59,372 nucleotides of DNA, taken from positions 1,970,518 through 2,029,889 of the forward strand of contig MU006216.1 of the NCBI GenBank assembly GCA_010093685.1, written 5' to 3'. The DNA is from Ophiobolus disseminans (lineage: Eukaryota; Ascomycota; Dothideomycetes; Pleosporales; Phaeosphaeriaceae). The position numbers and the translations under genes were made by a program. Under the pieces are notes generated by a model. It did not search any database. It saw only the letters and a program-made list of their open reading frames with translations, and was not told the origin of the DNA. Of the stretch, positions 21,056 to 33,216 are shown in pieces (the stretch's first letter is position 1; the number at the start of each line of letters is the position of its first letter).

Positions 21056-22951
21056 ATGGCTCGGACCATATTTGTTAACCCATTCGAGCGTCATGGTGTC
21101 GCAGAATTCCCCGACGTACTGCAGCCACTGGACCAATCTCACCATCGCGCCTCAATTTCTACCCCACGCACGTCCATTGCACCACAGAGCTCAGAGCGAC
21201 ACATGAGTGAAAAAAGCGACAAAGAAGATGTACCCAACCGTCCGGACAGTGATACTTCGAGTGCCGTCGTGAACCACGGCATGACTAAGGAGTCTCTAAA
21301 GGTAGAAATCATGGCTGATGTGGCAGCTTCAGATAGCGATACGCCTTACGATCGTACGGGTATTCTTTCGCAAATATCAAAGTATAAAAGTAACGATGAC
21401 TAGGGAAGTCCAAAGTCATCAATAGGGCATTGCAAGATATGGGGATGGGTCGGTACCAGTGGGAGCTGTTCATCTTGTGCGGTGGAGGCTGGATGGCCGA
21501 CAACCTCTGGCTTCAGGTACGTATGGCTCCTGGCCGTTGATTAGAATGCCGTTAATAGCAGCTTGTAGGGTATCGCGCTGACATTGCCGCAACTATCGGT
21601 TGAGTTCGGTGTCAGTGAGACTGAAGTCAGATACACCACTCTATCGCTCTTCCTCGGTCTTTGTATCGGAGCCTCATTTTGGGGAACAGCTTCTGATGTT
21701 CTCGGCCGCAGGCTCGCATTCAACTTCACACTATTCCTTGCTGGTGTCTTTGGACTGGCGTCTGGTGCTGGTCCAAATTGGATTGGTACATGTGCACTCT
21801 ACGCATGCATCGGACTCGGCGTCGGAGGCAACCTACCTGTCGATGGTGCCCTATTTCTGGAGTTCTTGCCACAGACGTCTGGTAACCTCCTGACGCTACT
21901 GTCGGCCTTTTGGCCAGTCGGTAACTTGATTGCATCACTCCGTGAGTCATGCCATCCTACTATGCGAGGCTGAATCTAAATATTTGTAGTGGCATGGGCC
22001 ATTATACCCAATTTCTCCTGTGCTTCAGGAGCTGTTTGCACTAGAGAAGATAACTGGGGATGGCGGTACTTCATCCTTACCCTCGGCGCCATCACTTTTG
22101 TCATGTTCATTGCCCGATTCTTTTTCTTCCACCTCTACGAATCGCCAAAGTTCTTGCTTTCCCGTGGCCGACAGGCGGAGGCAGTCGCCACGGTCTATGG
22201 CATTGCACACTATAACAAGACTACGACGTGGTTGACTGAAGACATCTTGAACTACGTTGGTGGCAACGCTGACGCCACGGGCGAAGATGTCAAACTCAGT
22301 GTACTCCAAATTGTTAAGCGCTCCCTGGGTAGATTCTCCATGAAGCGATTCAGCGCTCTTTTCCAGAACAAGAAGCTCGGTATCACGATTCTATTGCTTT
22401 GGTTTCAATGGACTACGATCGGTATGGCATACCCGCTCTTCAACGCTTTCCTCCCACAGTACCTGGCCAACTCCGGCGGCGTTCAGAACGACACAAGCAC
22501 GGTCTACCGCAACTACGCCATTACTGCCATCATCGGTGTTCCCGGATCCATCATCGCGTACTGGACCGTGGACATCAAATACATGGGCCGCAAGGGTACA
22601 ATGGCTATTGCGACTGTCATTACTGGTGTCTTTGTCTTCCTGTTCACGATATCGTCCGACTCCGACTTTCAGCTCGCCTTCACTTGTCTTGAGGCATTCT
22701 TCCAGAACATAATGTACGGAGTGCTTTACGCCTATACCCCAGAGGTCTTCCCGGCTCCGATCCGAGGCACAGGCACCGGTATGTCTAGCTTTCTCAACCG
22801 CCTTGCTGGTCTCTGTGCTCCAATTGTCGCGATACACGCTGGAGGATTTAACCCAAAGGCACCGATCTATGCATCGGGTGGACTTTTCATTGCAGCTTTC
22901 TTCAGTATGTTGATTCTTCCGATCGAGACGCGGGGTAAACAAACTTTGTAA
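21056..22951 (+). CDS. Major facilitator superfamily transporter (SV2/sugar-transporter-like)
   Basis: Exons are 21056-21353, 21404-21516, 21569-21941 and 21990-22951; the joined CDS is 582 codons (581 aa). The start is the first in-frame ATG (MARTIFVNPFERHG), with A at -3. The N-terminus of ~110 residues is hydrophilic. The transporter then begins (RYQWELFILCGGGWMADNLW) and has ~12 predicted membrane segments. Visible motifs are the loop 2-3 signature WGTASDVLGRR (~174-184), a YESPKFLLSRGR segment (~311) equivalent to PESPR of sugar porters, and a terminal IETRGKQTL. The GVGGNLPVDGALFLEFLP region is typical of fungal SV2-like members. It acts in a membrane; the substrate is unknown. Introns are 48-52 nt with GT-AG ends. 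Confidence 0.9.
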
Positions 22952-23443
22952 ATTCGAGTTGTTGGAATAATGGAGCCCAAGTGGCTGTATGAGTGCAGAG
23001 ATACATAACGTTCGCCTTGAACTGGTAAAGAGGGCTCGCACGCAATTAAATATCAATCCAAATACACATGCCAGATGTTTGGTTTCTTTGTCCGTGATGT
23101 TGATACCAGGGCAACATCCTAGAGGCTGTTCGGAGCCATTCGACTTGTTGCTACGTAGCATGTAATACACTACTATCAGCGTATGTCCAAGCTAAATAAT
23201 GAACACAATCTACCGCTCACCTCTCGTAGAGCAAAATACTAGGTGAGGTATGATTTACATGGTCTAGCAAGAGTTGTTTGAGTTAGAGGGGTGTTTCTAT
23301 CTTTCCCCAAGATCGTTCATACGGCATAAATCGATCTCTCAGTAGTCTCCACCCACAATAGCACATCACAACAGCAAAAAGACAGCACGCACAAGAAGCT
23401 AGACCTGAGAGGGGTCGAACCGAGCCTTACTAGATCTATGTGC
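22952..23443. other. Intergenic region 3' of the MFS gene
   Basis: 3' flank of the MFS gene up to the tRNA terminator. No coding region is recognised. A B-box-like GGTTCGACCCC on the minus strand near 23413-23423 lacks the rest of a tRNA. Confidence 0.5.
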
Positions 23444-23452
23444 AAAAAAAAA
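23444..23452 (-). terminator. Pol III terminator of the tRNA-Ala gene
   Basis: A run of nine T on the minus strand starts 8 nt beyond the tRNA 3' end (discriminator at 23461), a strong RNA polymerase III stop signal. Confidence 0.8.
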
Positions 23453-23460
23453 GAATCTGT

Positions 23461-23582
23461 TGGACTCGCGGGGAACTGGACATATGTTAGTGAAAATCAG
23501 GCTTAATGTCATGGCAGTAACGTACTCGAACCCCGGACCACTCCCATGCTAAGGGAGTATTATACCACTAAACCACGAGCCC
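23461..23582 (-). tRNA. tRNA-Ala(AGC) split in the T-loop by a 50-nt intron-like sequence
   Basis: On the minus strand the acceptor GGGCTCG (23582-23576) pairs over 7 bp with CGAGTCC (23468-23462), with one G-U pair. The discriminator is A. The anticodon arm CTCCC-TTAGCAT-GGGAG gives anticodon AGC, and the A-box reads TGGTTTAGTGGT. The T-arm CGGGG-TTCGA is interrupted at 23525-23476 and resumes TT-CCCCG; removing those 50 nt leaves a perfect T-loop TTCGATT and a 72-nt tRNA. Every helix pairs and a T-run terminator follows, so the gene does not look like random decay. Whether a mature tRNA is made depends on removal of the insert. The B-box is kept up to GGTTCGAGTAC. Confidence 0.85.
23476..23525 (-). 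other. Spliceosomal-type intron inside the tRNA-Ala T-loop
   Basis: The 50-nt insert begins GTACGT, contains CACTAAC ten nt before its end and finishes CCAG. The donor GTACGT also starts two ELP1 introns here, and CACTAAC is the branch site of MTR4 intron 1. Its length matches the 45-55 nt mRNA introns in this window. Known tRNA introns of fungi sit one base 3' of the anticodon and are removed by the tRNA endonuclease, so both position and sequence are unusual. The insert boundaries are ambiguous by one or two bases, but one placement gives exact GT-AG. Confidence 0.7.
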
Positions 23583-24244
23583 GTTGTGTTGAGGGTGTGA
23601 ACCAATCAAGTGTTGATTTATGACAAATTCCCAAAAACATAATTATTTAACTCACTCAAAAAATGTCACATGTAAGAGTCCACTGACGATGTGCTCCCTC
23701 CGAACGGTTTCTAGCTCCGCAGGAATACCTCAGTGGGGCTGGTGCGAAAAGGTTTTCATAGTCTAACCCTCGTGTGGCAAGCCGACCGGCAGAAATCGGC
23801 TTATGTACTTCGTACACAAATTTACACTATCAATGGCTTTAACAATGACAATGTCTATTTTCTGGAATGAGAATCGATAATTTGGTACATGATTCTCTTA
23901 TATATTGTACAGTGCATTAGGTCACTATCAAAATACTGATGGCGATCATGCATGCGGAACATCATGATATGACAAACGATTGAACAGCCATGGCCGAAAC
24001 TTCACAGTAAAAAATTCATCAGTTCAAGGAGCATTATGAACACTTTCGGCTCACTATCGGGGTAGCTAGCTGACATCTTGTTTCCACTCCATCACACGCT
24101 TTATAACTATACAAGACCTCGTGTTATAATGCGCTTGAGACACAGCGGCACATTTCAAGCTCACGATTCCAAGCAACCAGACATAGTCACCGATAATTTT
24201 TTTTGCGCAAACCCGCACTCTCTCAGTTCAGTCTATTTCCCCCC
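23583..24244. other. Intergenic region between tRNA-Ala and ELP1 3' end
   Basis: No gene recognised. It lies upstream of the tRNA and downstream of ELP1, both of which are on the minus strand. Confidence 0.5.
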
Positions 24245-27200
24245 TCAGACCAAAAGACTCAATCTCTCAAACGCCGTGACAACCGGCGGATCTCTCTGCT
24301 TCTCCACCTCCTTCAGACTATCCCATAGCGTCGCATCACCACCGGTCGGCCTCAACGTTTCCCTTCCCTGTATACCCGGCACGGCATTCGCACTCTCTGT
24401 CGATGCATTCGCCACAGCAGCTGGCGGATACATCTCCTTGACTGCATGCCTACACCTCTCAATGATCTCATTGACCGCATTCGACACAGCACTCGCACGT
24501 TCCCTCATACCGCGCTTGACCAGCCCCTCAACCAGTCGTTGAATCTCATCTTGCATGCTGTTGATGCGCTCAATAAGGCGTTCGATTGAGTTAGTGAGAT
24601 ATTCCTCCTCATAGATTGTGCCTTTCTTTCCTCTCGCACGCTTCCTTTCTTCTCTCCGCTTATTCTTACTTGTCTTCCTCGTTGTTGTCGTATTCACCGT
24701 CCCGGTCTGATTGGTGTATCGCGTCATAAATGTGCCGCCGGACGTGGTATCTGTAGGAGCCAAAGATATGTTATCTGGTATGTTAGCACCACCGTCGTCC
24801 ATGCCTTCGAAGAACGCCATGGGATCTTCTGCTTTCTTGGTACGCAACTCCTGTAGGCGAGGTACCTGAGCTAGCAGTTGGCCTTTCATGTCTGCAAGAA
24901 ATTCGGTCATATCTGCGCTACGCTCGATGAGGCCGGGATCGATGACCTCGGTGATGAGGTCTGATTGCTTGCGTAGCGTGACGATGCGCACGGCTTCTGC
25001 AAAGTAGCAGCCTTTGCAGAGGAGACGTGCAGCTGCGGCAATGTCAGAGAGATAGTCTAGTGTGACTGTCGAGGCTGCGAGGTATTCCTTTGACTCTGCG
25101 AGACTCTCTGCGAGGGATGATGCCAGCGTTTCGAGCTCACTGGCAGGTACTTCGGCCAGTATAGCGGAGGAGAGCGCTTCTCGCCACAAGTTGGCCGAAC
25201 GGTAGCATGGCCAGGCGGCGGCATGATCGCCTAGATACTCGTATGCCAGCGCTGCTTCTTTGTACTTATTGTTAGTGCTCAGATGATCCGCGTACAGCCG
25301 CATAATCTCCTTGAGGTGTACGGCATCGTATTGATACATCGCCAACGCTTCGGGGTAAAGGTCATATCTTTGCACATACTCCTGCACCTCGTCGAAAGCT
25401 TGGAGCTCATTCAGATGTGTAAGAGCTTTGGCTCGTCGGGCGAGCTGATCGTCGATCTTGAACTTCCGACGGACTGGCGGTAGATCCTGCAGTGACTGCA
25501 GATGTGGTAGATACTCTCTTGGATCCTGTAAAGTGTCAGCAATATATGTATGAAGCATTGCAGTGAACGCACTTTTTGTGACTGCTGGGCGATGAGGAGT
25601 GCCAGGTCTAAGTTATACAACCCAAGAGCTGTATCATACAACTGATTGACGTCCGCGAGGAAGCAAATATGTTCAGCAGCTTTGTCCATGAGTGGATCGT
25701 TAGAAGCTATAATGAGATTTAGTATTGCGCATGACGTCAGACATTTGTTCATCACCCACCTTGCAGTCTTCCAATCATCTCAAGCCCAGTTTCCAGGGCT
25801 GGTGGCACTTTACATACATGAGAGGTAATGATGTTCTGCAGGTGTTCGTCCCTGTACTCGGGCTGCTCAAGCACAGCGAGGAATGCGTCGCAAACGCGAT
25901 TGACCTTGGTTTCGATGTGTTCTTGCGACAACCTCGATTTATTGACAAGATCCTTGACCTTTAGTGTCTCTTTGTACATAGTCTCCGATACATCTTCGTT
26001 GCTGCTTTCGTTAGTAAATGATCAACAGACATAGGTACCAAGACTCACCGTAGCTGCGACAGTAGCAAGTCAATATATTCTACTCGCTTGATTTGGTTGA
26101 TGGCGATCTTGACATTCGCCAGAAATCTCTCGGGGTGGTGGTCATGCAGAATGTTCATGTCGACTCGCTGATTGCGGCAGGCAAGGAACGCAGCACTGTA
26201 TTCTTCGTTTTCGAGGCTGCGGCGGATCGCTGCGAGTACCAATGCTCGTGGGTATATGGTTTCCAAATTGCCTCGTGGCATCTGCAAGACCACCGAATAG
26301 GTTGTCGGCATCACCGTTACTATCTTGGCACCTCGTTCTATACTTCGACAACGCTCATCCTTTTGTGGCTCGTCTAGTGGTATTTCCAGTTCTGATAATA
26401 GTCAAAAACCTCTACTCGCCTGCAATTGTATGTTTACTTACCGTCGGCATCAGTGATATGCACAAATTTGAGCAGATGCTGGGTGGTCGTGTAAATGACA
26501 TGGGCAGGGGTTACAGCGAAAGAGGTGCAGTTTCGGACGAAAATGCGGTCATTAGCGTAAAGAATGCCGCCTTTCGTCAAGCCAAACGCCAGTGGCTGTC
26601 ACGATTAGTTGTGTCTGGGAGGATTGTATTATCTTGACGTACCTGGTCCTCAACTGCAACTATTTTGACTTCTGAAGCGAGTGATGGAAACTTGTGGATT
26701 AGAGATGAGATGGGCGGTAAGTCTGTGGATGTTTCATTCACATCGACCTGATGTAGCTCTCCGCTTTGAAATTGTGTATATAGACCCTTGTAATCAACAC
26801 TGGTTAGAAGAGACGAAACACCCTCTGCCTCAATGATGGGCCCGCGAAGCTCCAGTGTCTCGCCTGTGGATCTCCACAGGCAACATTCGTCTTCGGTCCA
26901 GTTGTCGGTTAGAACAAAGAGATGCTCATCACCAACGAAAGTGACATGGCGAGGAGAGTGGTCCTTGATAGCATCACTTCTCCAACAGAAAGTAGGCGTT
27001 GGTAAAGGTCTTTTGCGCATGTCAAGAGAATAAACCGTGAGGTCACTGTCGGAGAGTACAGCAAGCCGGCTTCCAGATTCTGAGATAGCGACATCAATGG
27101 CCTTGTGCTCCAGCAATAATGTGTGTAATGCCATGGGTGGAGGAACATTAGCGATTCGCAGCGGCGTAAGCTTTAGAGATACTATTGTTCATCAGTGACA

Positions 27201-28493
27201 AGCCCAAATAGCAATTCAGTGTAGCATACATCCGTCGATTGATGCGACTAGCCCAAAATCATTGGGAGGTGCAGTTGACCCAACAGCTGCCATGGACGTG
27301 TGTTCGAGTATTTGAAGAGCAGCTAGAGACTATCAGCAGAAACCGATACCGAAATGGAGTGACGTACTTGGAGTTGAGAGCGCAAGTGCAAGTGGTCTTT
27401 CGGCGTGCCACGTGCAGAACACTGTCTGCGAGGCAGGTTCAGGGAAGACGAGCTCTTGTTTGAGATGATAGTGATAGTTGCTCATCGTCCAGAGTTGTAC
27501 TTTGCCAGGGTATGATGCAGCTAGGACGCTTGAGTCACTGTTCCAGTCCAAAGTCAGGGGCGTCGTGGATGCTTGCAACTCTTCCGACGTGAAGCGCAGA
27601 TCAAACTGGCCGTGCCGAAGACCATTTCGTTCAAAAAAGACTACCTCAACCTTGTCATTTGAACGTCGTATACTTGCAATCAGATTTCCGGATGGACGCC
27701 AGCTGAGAGCTCCTTCGAGGCCATCTACCGGTTCGCTGACGCTGTCCAACTGTCCCTCTCTTGAGTAGACTCTGATCATGCGACGTCGGTCTTGTTCAAC
27801 TTTGTTGACTGCAAAGTATGCTCCGTCACCGCGCCAGCTGATAGTAACAGAGCGATCGTCAAACTGACTGAGTACTCCTTCGTCGACAGTCTCTGGCACA
27901 GTCGGATCCTGGAGTGCTCTGGCTCGCTTGCCCTTGAACTGCGTTTCCTTTTTGCCCCATCCCACAGAGACATGGCTCGACACTCTGACGTCTTCTGTGG
28001 CCAAAGTGATGCTCGCTATGTTCTCAATTTCGCGGCTCATCAGTAGGAGCGTGTCTGCTTGTGTGGTGATGGCGAGCAACTCTTCATCTGGGGACCAAGC
28101 GGCAGCTGAAATGCCAGCGTCCACTGATCCCACAATCTCGACCAGCTCTTCGTGCTGCAATGGACTCTCTCGGATCAAAACGATATCCCCGCCAGCTAAT
28201 ATCAGGCATGTCGTCGATGCATCCGAGAAATGGTGGAGGCTGAGAACCGAGTCATGGCTTAGCGAAGGTAGCGGGCACGGTGCATCCCACGAAGCGATGC
28301 TCTCGAGACGCTCTTCCCCGGCGTTGCGCGTATAGTACAGTCTTTTGAGCTCAATGACAGCACGTGACTCGGATGGCCCAAAAGCGCATATCAGAGCATT
28401 TGACGCAGCGTCCCAGGCTGTGGCAGCCAGTGGCAGTGGATCCTCACCGGAGAATCGCAAGAGCGACCTCCCGATGATTTTGAGGTTGCGCAT
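24245..28493 (-). CDS. ELP1: Elongator complex protein 1 (IKI3 family)
   Basis: Eight exons: 28493-27368, 27322-27230, 27181-26643, 26595-26442, 26391-26049, 26001-25760, 25706-25573, 25525-24245. Joined they give 1304 codons (1303 aa), the usual ELP1 length. The scaffold of Elongator works in the cytoplasm on wobble-uridine modification of tRNAs. The N-terminus MRNLKIIGRSLLRFSG and AWDAASNALICAFGPSESR are diagnostic. The first ~700 residues are WD40 propellers (GLTKGGILYANDRIFVRNC is a family hallmark), followed by an alpha-helical TPR-like half. A very basic patch KNKRREERKRARGKKG (~1165) corresponds to the known tRNA-binding/nuclear-localisation region. All introns are 45-53 nt GT-AG. It is tandem with COX8, 306 bp downstream of that gene's stop. 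Confidence 0.95.
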
Positions 28494-28799
28494 TACTGTG
28501 ACGAAATATTGGGAACATGAGAAAGTTGGTGGTGGTGCTGCGATTGTGCGAGATGTCAGTGGTCAAAAATTGGAGGGCGCGCCAAGCTTTGGTGCATCAT
28601 CGTTCTCAAGTGTATCACTAGAGCTGCGACAAGGCAGGACCACCCTGGCTCAAACATGCACGTGATGGAAGAATGAAGGCAGACATTGAAATTGATGCTG
28701 GTGTCTAGTGTAGTCGAGCATGGGGCCCCTCCACCTATTCTACAAGTCCCACATGCCCTGAGCGGCCCACGCCGATGCCCATGCTTGGATTGACTGCGT

Positions 28800-29149
28800 C
28801 TACGGCTTGTTCTTCTTCGTCTGCCAGACTGTGATGGCACCAGAGTCAGTATGGGTGCGCGTAGGTAGGGTGCCGGGCGCGGGGTCTCACCAGCGAGGAG
28901 GAAAGGAAGGGCGAAGCCGGTTCCTGCTGCGGTTAGCTCCTGCGCGCGCAATTGGGTCGCGGCCAGCTCACCCATGAAGCCCCAGTACTTGAAGGCAAAG
29001 CCCCTCTTGAGCGGGTCGAATGGCAAGTTGCTGCGCGGGCCCTCGGGGTAGTGGTATGGGCTGGACATTCGGGCGCGGGTCGACTGGAAGCCACGGCGGG
29101 CGACGAGCGTCGGGGCCGAGGCGGCGCGGAAGGCAGTGCGGGCGAGCAT
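28800..29149 (-). CDS. COX8: Cytochrome c oxidase subunit (yeast Cox8 / animal VIIc type)
   Basis: Exons 29149-28972, 28923-28891 and 28828-28800 give 80 codons (79 aa), normal for the family. The first ~28 residues are Arg/Ala/Ser-rich without acids (MLARTAFRAASAPTLVARRG), a mitochondrial presequence. The mature part begins YHYPEGPRSNLPFDP, the family signature, and has a single inner-membrane helix (YWGFMGTGFALPFLLAVW) ending QTKKNKP. The middle exon is only 33 nt and the last 29 nt. The ATG at 29149 was chosen because it opens the presequence; further upstream the frame has no targeting character. The gene is divergent from MTR4, the two ATGs being 234 bp apart. Confidence 0.93.
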
Positions 29150-29383
29150 CTTGGGGGGTTTACGGGTGTGTTGGGTGTGTTGCTGTGTTGCAGGTGGCAG
29201 AGGGGATTGCGGATGGAACCTTGGAAGCTCGCATCGATTGATCATACCATCGAGCAGCCGCTACTGTCTAGGGCTTGGCGACATTACAGGGATGATGACG
29301 CTAGCTGCATTGCTACATTTTCTACATGACAGTCGCGCCCTTGTTTGAAATCCGCACCTCGCCCACACTCCCACGCCGCCACA
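29150..29383. promoter_or_regulatory. Shared divergent promoter region COX8 / MTR4
   Basis: Only 234 bp separate the two start codons, so both core promoters and leaders must lie here. The sequence carries no other gene. No specific factor site is claimed. Confidence 0.6.
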
Positions 29384-32300
29384 ATGGACGACCTCTTCGA
29401 CGTGTTCGAGGACGGCCCGCAAAAGCATGCAGCGCCCAAGAAGAGCAAGAAGCGCCAGGCCAACGGAGACGTGAAATCGCCCGCCGCCGAAGATGCGACC
29501 ATGCAAGACGCGCCCGCCGAGGCACCCACACTCGCACCCGACAGCGGCTCAGAGCAGGCGCTCAAGCGACAGCGGCGCAATCAGGAGCCCGAGCCCATCG
29601 TCACCGACGACTTCGAGACGGAACAGTCGCGCGAGGTGGCTGCGGCGGCCGGCCTGCAGGCGCAACAGGACGGACAGGCCGTGGTGCTCTCCCATCAGGT
29701 CCGCCACCAGGTCGCCCTGCCGCCCGACTACGACTATGTGCCCATGGACGAGCACAAGCCGCCGCAGGAGCCCGCGCGCACGTGGCCCTTCGAGCTCGAC
29801 CCCTTCCAGAAAGTGTCCATTGCCTCGATAGAGCGCAACGAGAGCGTGCTGGTCTCGGCGCATACCTCGGCCGGCAAGACGGTCGTGGCCGAGTACGCAA
29901 TCGCCCAGTGCCTCAAGAACAACCAGCGCGTCATCTACACTAGCCCCATCAAGGCGCTGAGCAACCAGAAGTACCGCGAGTTCATGGCAGAGTTCGGCGA
30001 CGTGGGCCTCATGACGGGCGACGTCACCATCAACCCCACGGCCACATGTTTGGTCATGACGACTGAGATTCTGCGATCCATGCTGTACCGCGGCTCCGAG
30101 ATCATGCGCGAGGTCGCCTGGGTCGTCTTCGACGAGGTGCACTACCTGCGCGACAAGGCCAGAGGCGTCGTCTGGGAGGAGACCATCATCCTGCTGCCGG
30201 ACAAGGTCCGCTACGTCTTCCTGTCCGCCACAATCCCCAACGCCATGCAGTTTGCCGAATGGATCGTCAAGACCCACGGTCAGCCATGCCACGTCGTATA
30301 CACCGATTTCCGTCCGACCCCCCTGCAACACTACTTCTTTCCACAAGGCGCTGACGGCATCCATCTGGTCGTCGACGAGAAGGGCATGTTCCGCGAGGAG
30401 AACTTCCAGAAGGCCATGTCAACCATTGCGGCCAAGGGCGGCACTGCACCCGATGACCACCTGGCGAAACAAAAAGGGAAAGGCAAGAACAAGAAGACCA
30501 AGACCGGCGGCAACAAAGAGCAGACAGACATCTACAAGATTGTCAAGATGATTATGGTCAAGAGCTACAACCCAGTCATCGTTTTCAGCTTCAGCAAGCG
30601 AGAGTGCGAAAACTACGCCCTGTCCATGAGCCAACTGGCCTTCAACGACGATTCGGAAAAGGCCATGGTGTCCAAGGTGTTCAGTAGCGCCATCGAAATG
30701 CTGTCAGAGGAGGACCGCGCCCTGCCCCAGATCCAGCACATTCTGCCCCTGCTTCGGAGAGGCATCGGCGTCCATCACTCTGGGTTACTGCCGATATTGA
30801 AGGAGACCATCGAGATTCTGTTCCAAGAAGGCCTGATCAAAGTCCTCTTTGCGACCGAGACCTTCTCCATCGGGTTGAATATGCCGGCCAAGACTGTTGT
30901 ATTCACCAGTGTACGCAAATTCGATGGCGTTGCGCAGCGATGGGTAACACCTTCCGAATTCATCCAGATGTCCGGGCGTGCTGGTCGTCGTGGTCTCGAC
31001 GATCGGGGTATTGTTATCATGATGATCGGCGAGGCAATGGAGCCTGCAGTTGCGAAGGAGATTGTACGCGGACAGCAAGATAACCTCAACTCGGCGTTCC
31101 ATCTTGGATACAACATGATCTTGAACTTGATGCGAGTCGAGGGTATATCTCCAGAATTCATGCTGGAGAAGTGTTTCTTCCAGTTCCAGAACACGGCGGG
31201 TGTTTCGAGTCTAGAGAAGCGTAGGTCTTTTCGCCGGCAGCGTAGACCAACACTAACAGAACTCAGAACTTCAAGAACTCGAAATCGAGCGCTCGAATAC
31301 GGTTATTATCGACGAACCTATTGTCAAGGACTACTACAACTTGCGACAGCAACTAGACATGCACACCAAGGACATGCGGGATGTGATCATCCATCCGAGC
31401 CACTGCCTGCAGTTTCTGCAAGCCGGCCGTCTGGTCAGAGTAAAATACAAGGATCACGACTTTGCCTGGGGCGCTGTGGTAAACTTCGTTCCACGAAGAC
31501 CAAACAAGGGCGAAATCTTTGCACCACAGGAATCGTACATCGTCGAAGTCTTGCTCGCAGTTGCCAGTGACACGGGGTTCATTGCCCAACCAGGTGATGG
31601 ACTACCGCCCGGTATTCGGCCTCCGCCATCTGGCGAGAAAGGTAAAATGGAGGTCGTGCCTGTAATTCTGAACTGCATCGAATCGATCGGCCATATTCGC
31701 GTCTTTCTACCAGCCGAAATCAAGTCCACAGAGCAGAAGAACAACGTGCGTAGAGCACTAGACGAGGTCAAGAAGCGTTTCCCCGATGGCATCGCCATAC
31801 TTGACCCAATCGAGAACATGAGCATCACGGACGAGACGTTCAAGCGCCTCCTGCGCGTATGTATGGCACTACGAAAACTTTGGCTGTCGCTGATGATTAC
31901 AGAAAATCGAAGTACTTGAGTCCCGCTTGCTCTCGAACCCCCTCCACAATTCACCAAGATTGCCCGAGCTATACAGTCAGTACGCAGCGAAGATGGCACT
32001 TTCAGACAAGATCAAAAAGGTCAAGAAGGACATTGCGGACGCTCTGTCTGTTGCTCAACTAGATGAGCTGAAGAGCAGGAAGCGTGTGCTGCGCCGGCTT
32101 GGCTTTATCGACGATGCCGATGTTGTCCAGCTCAAGGCTCGTGTTGCATGCGAGATCAGCACAGGCGACGAGCTCGTGCTCAGCGAGCTACTTTTCAACC
32201 GATTCTTCAACGAGCTGACGCCAGAACAGTGTGCTGCATGTTTGAGCTGCTTCATCTTTGAAGAGAAGAGCAACGATGTCCCAGCACTCAAGGAAGAGCT

Positions 32301-32693
32301 CGCGAAACCGTACCGTGAGATCCAGCAACAAGCCAGAGTGATTGCGAAGATCTCGCAGGAGAGCAAGCTCACTGTCAACGAGGATGAGTATATCAAGTCG
32401 TTCAAGTACGAGCTCATGGATGTCGTTTTCGCATGGTCCAAAGGCGCAACGTTTGCCCAGATTTGGTATGTTTTGACCGCAGTCAAAGCGACATGTACTA
32501 ACACGTTTCCAGTAAAATGACCGACGTTTACGAGGGCAGCCTGATCCGACTCTTCAGGCGGCTCGAAGAGTTGCTCCGGCAAATCGCACAGGCGTCCAAA
32601 GTCATGGGCAGCGAAGAGCTTGAGCAGAAATTTACCGCGGCTCTCGAGCTTGTGAGGCGTGATTTGGTAGCAGCACAATCCTTGTATCTCTAG
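29384..32693 (+). CDS. MTR4: Exosome-associated DExH RNA helicase Mtr4/Dob1
   Basis: Exons 29384-31220, 31267-31856, 31903-32465 and 32513-32693 give 1057 codons (1056 aa), normal for Mtr4. It is the nuclear helicase that feeds RNA to the exosome, alone or in TRAMP. The first ~100 residues are acidic/basic and disordered. Helicase motifs follow in order: Walker A AHTSAGKT (~160), DEVHYLRD (~249), SATIPN (~280), HHSGLLP (~466) and QMSGRAGRRG (~527). The third exon includes the arch/KOW region and the end carries the DSHCT helical domain (KMTDVYEGSLIRLFRRLEEL). The ATG in CACAATGG is in good context. The stop is TAG. Intron 1 has the branch CACTAAC. Confidence 0.96.
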
Positions 32694-33216
32694 GGGACCA
32701 CGAGCTTAGCATATTGTACAACACATTGGGTGGGGATTAACAGGTGGCGCGCTGCAGCAAAAGTTGTCGACGCTTTTCAAGGTGAGTATGGCACTTGCAT
32801 GGCGTTCTTACTTTATGCGATTCGAACGATTGCGCATGCGCCATATGGCATAGCAGTGTCTCAGGCGCACGCAAGGACGCATTGGCGCCGTGAATCCGCA
32901 AAGGAGTTACGGCATGTGTGTCCTGGATAGAAATTCACTAGATCTGATGCTGCAGGCTTCTGCGGTCTAAGATCCCCACAGACTTGAAAGTGCCACGACT
33001 GCCGTGAATGATGCATGCCCAGGTGTCGGGTGAAACTCGCTGACATGTGACCTCATTGGCTCGCGGGCACGGACGTGCCTGTAGCTCCCAGAATCTCCTC
33101 TCTGCGTTCTCCACAACAACAACGGCGACCAACGACGCTTCACCCTGGGCGCCGCATTCTTCATCCACGACGCACCTGCTGCGTACCCATCACTGCGTTT
33201 GCGGCCCGCTCCAAGC
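32694..33216. other. Intergenic region MTR4 - STS1
   Basis: 3' flank of MTR4 and promoter/leader of STS1. No gene recognised. Confidence 0.5.

Noticed and set aside
22391..23170. 259-codon ORF on the minus strand over the MFS 3' end
   Set aside because: Antisense shadow; composition and motifs do not resemble a protein family.
23395..23435. Second tRNA gene next to tRNA-Ala (B-box-like GGTTCGACCCC)
   Set aside because: No A-box, anticodon arm or pairing acceptor precedes it, and the T-stem does not pair.
29549..30364. 271-codon ORF on the minus strand inside MTR4
   Set aside because: It is an antisense shadow of a GC-rich, strongly conserved helicase exon and has no recognisable motif.
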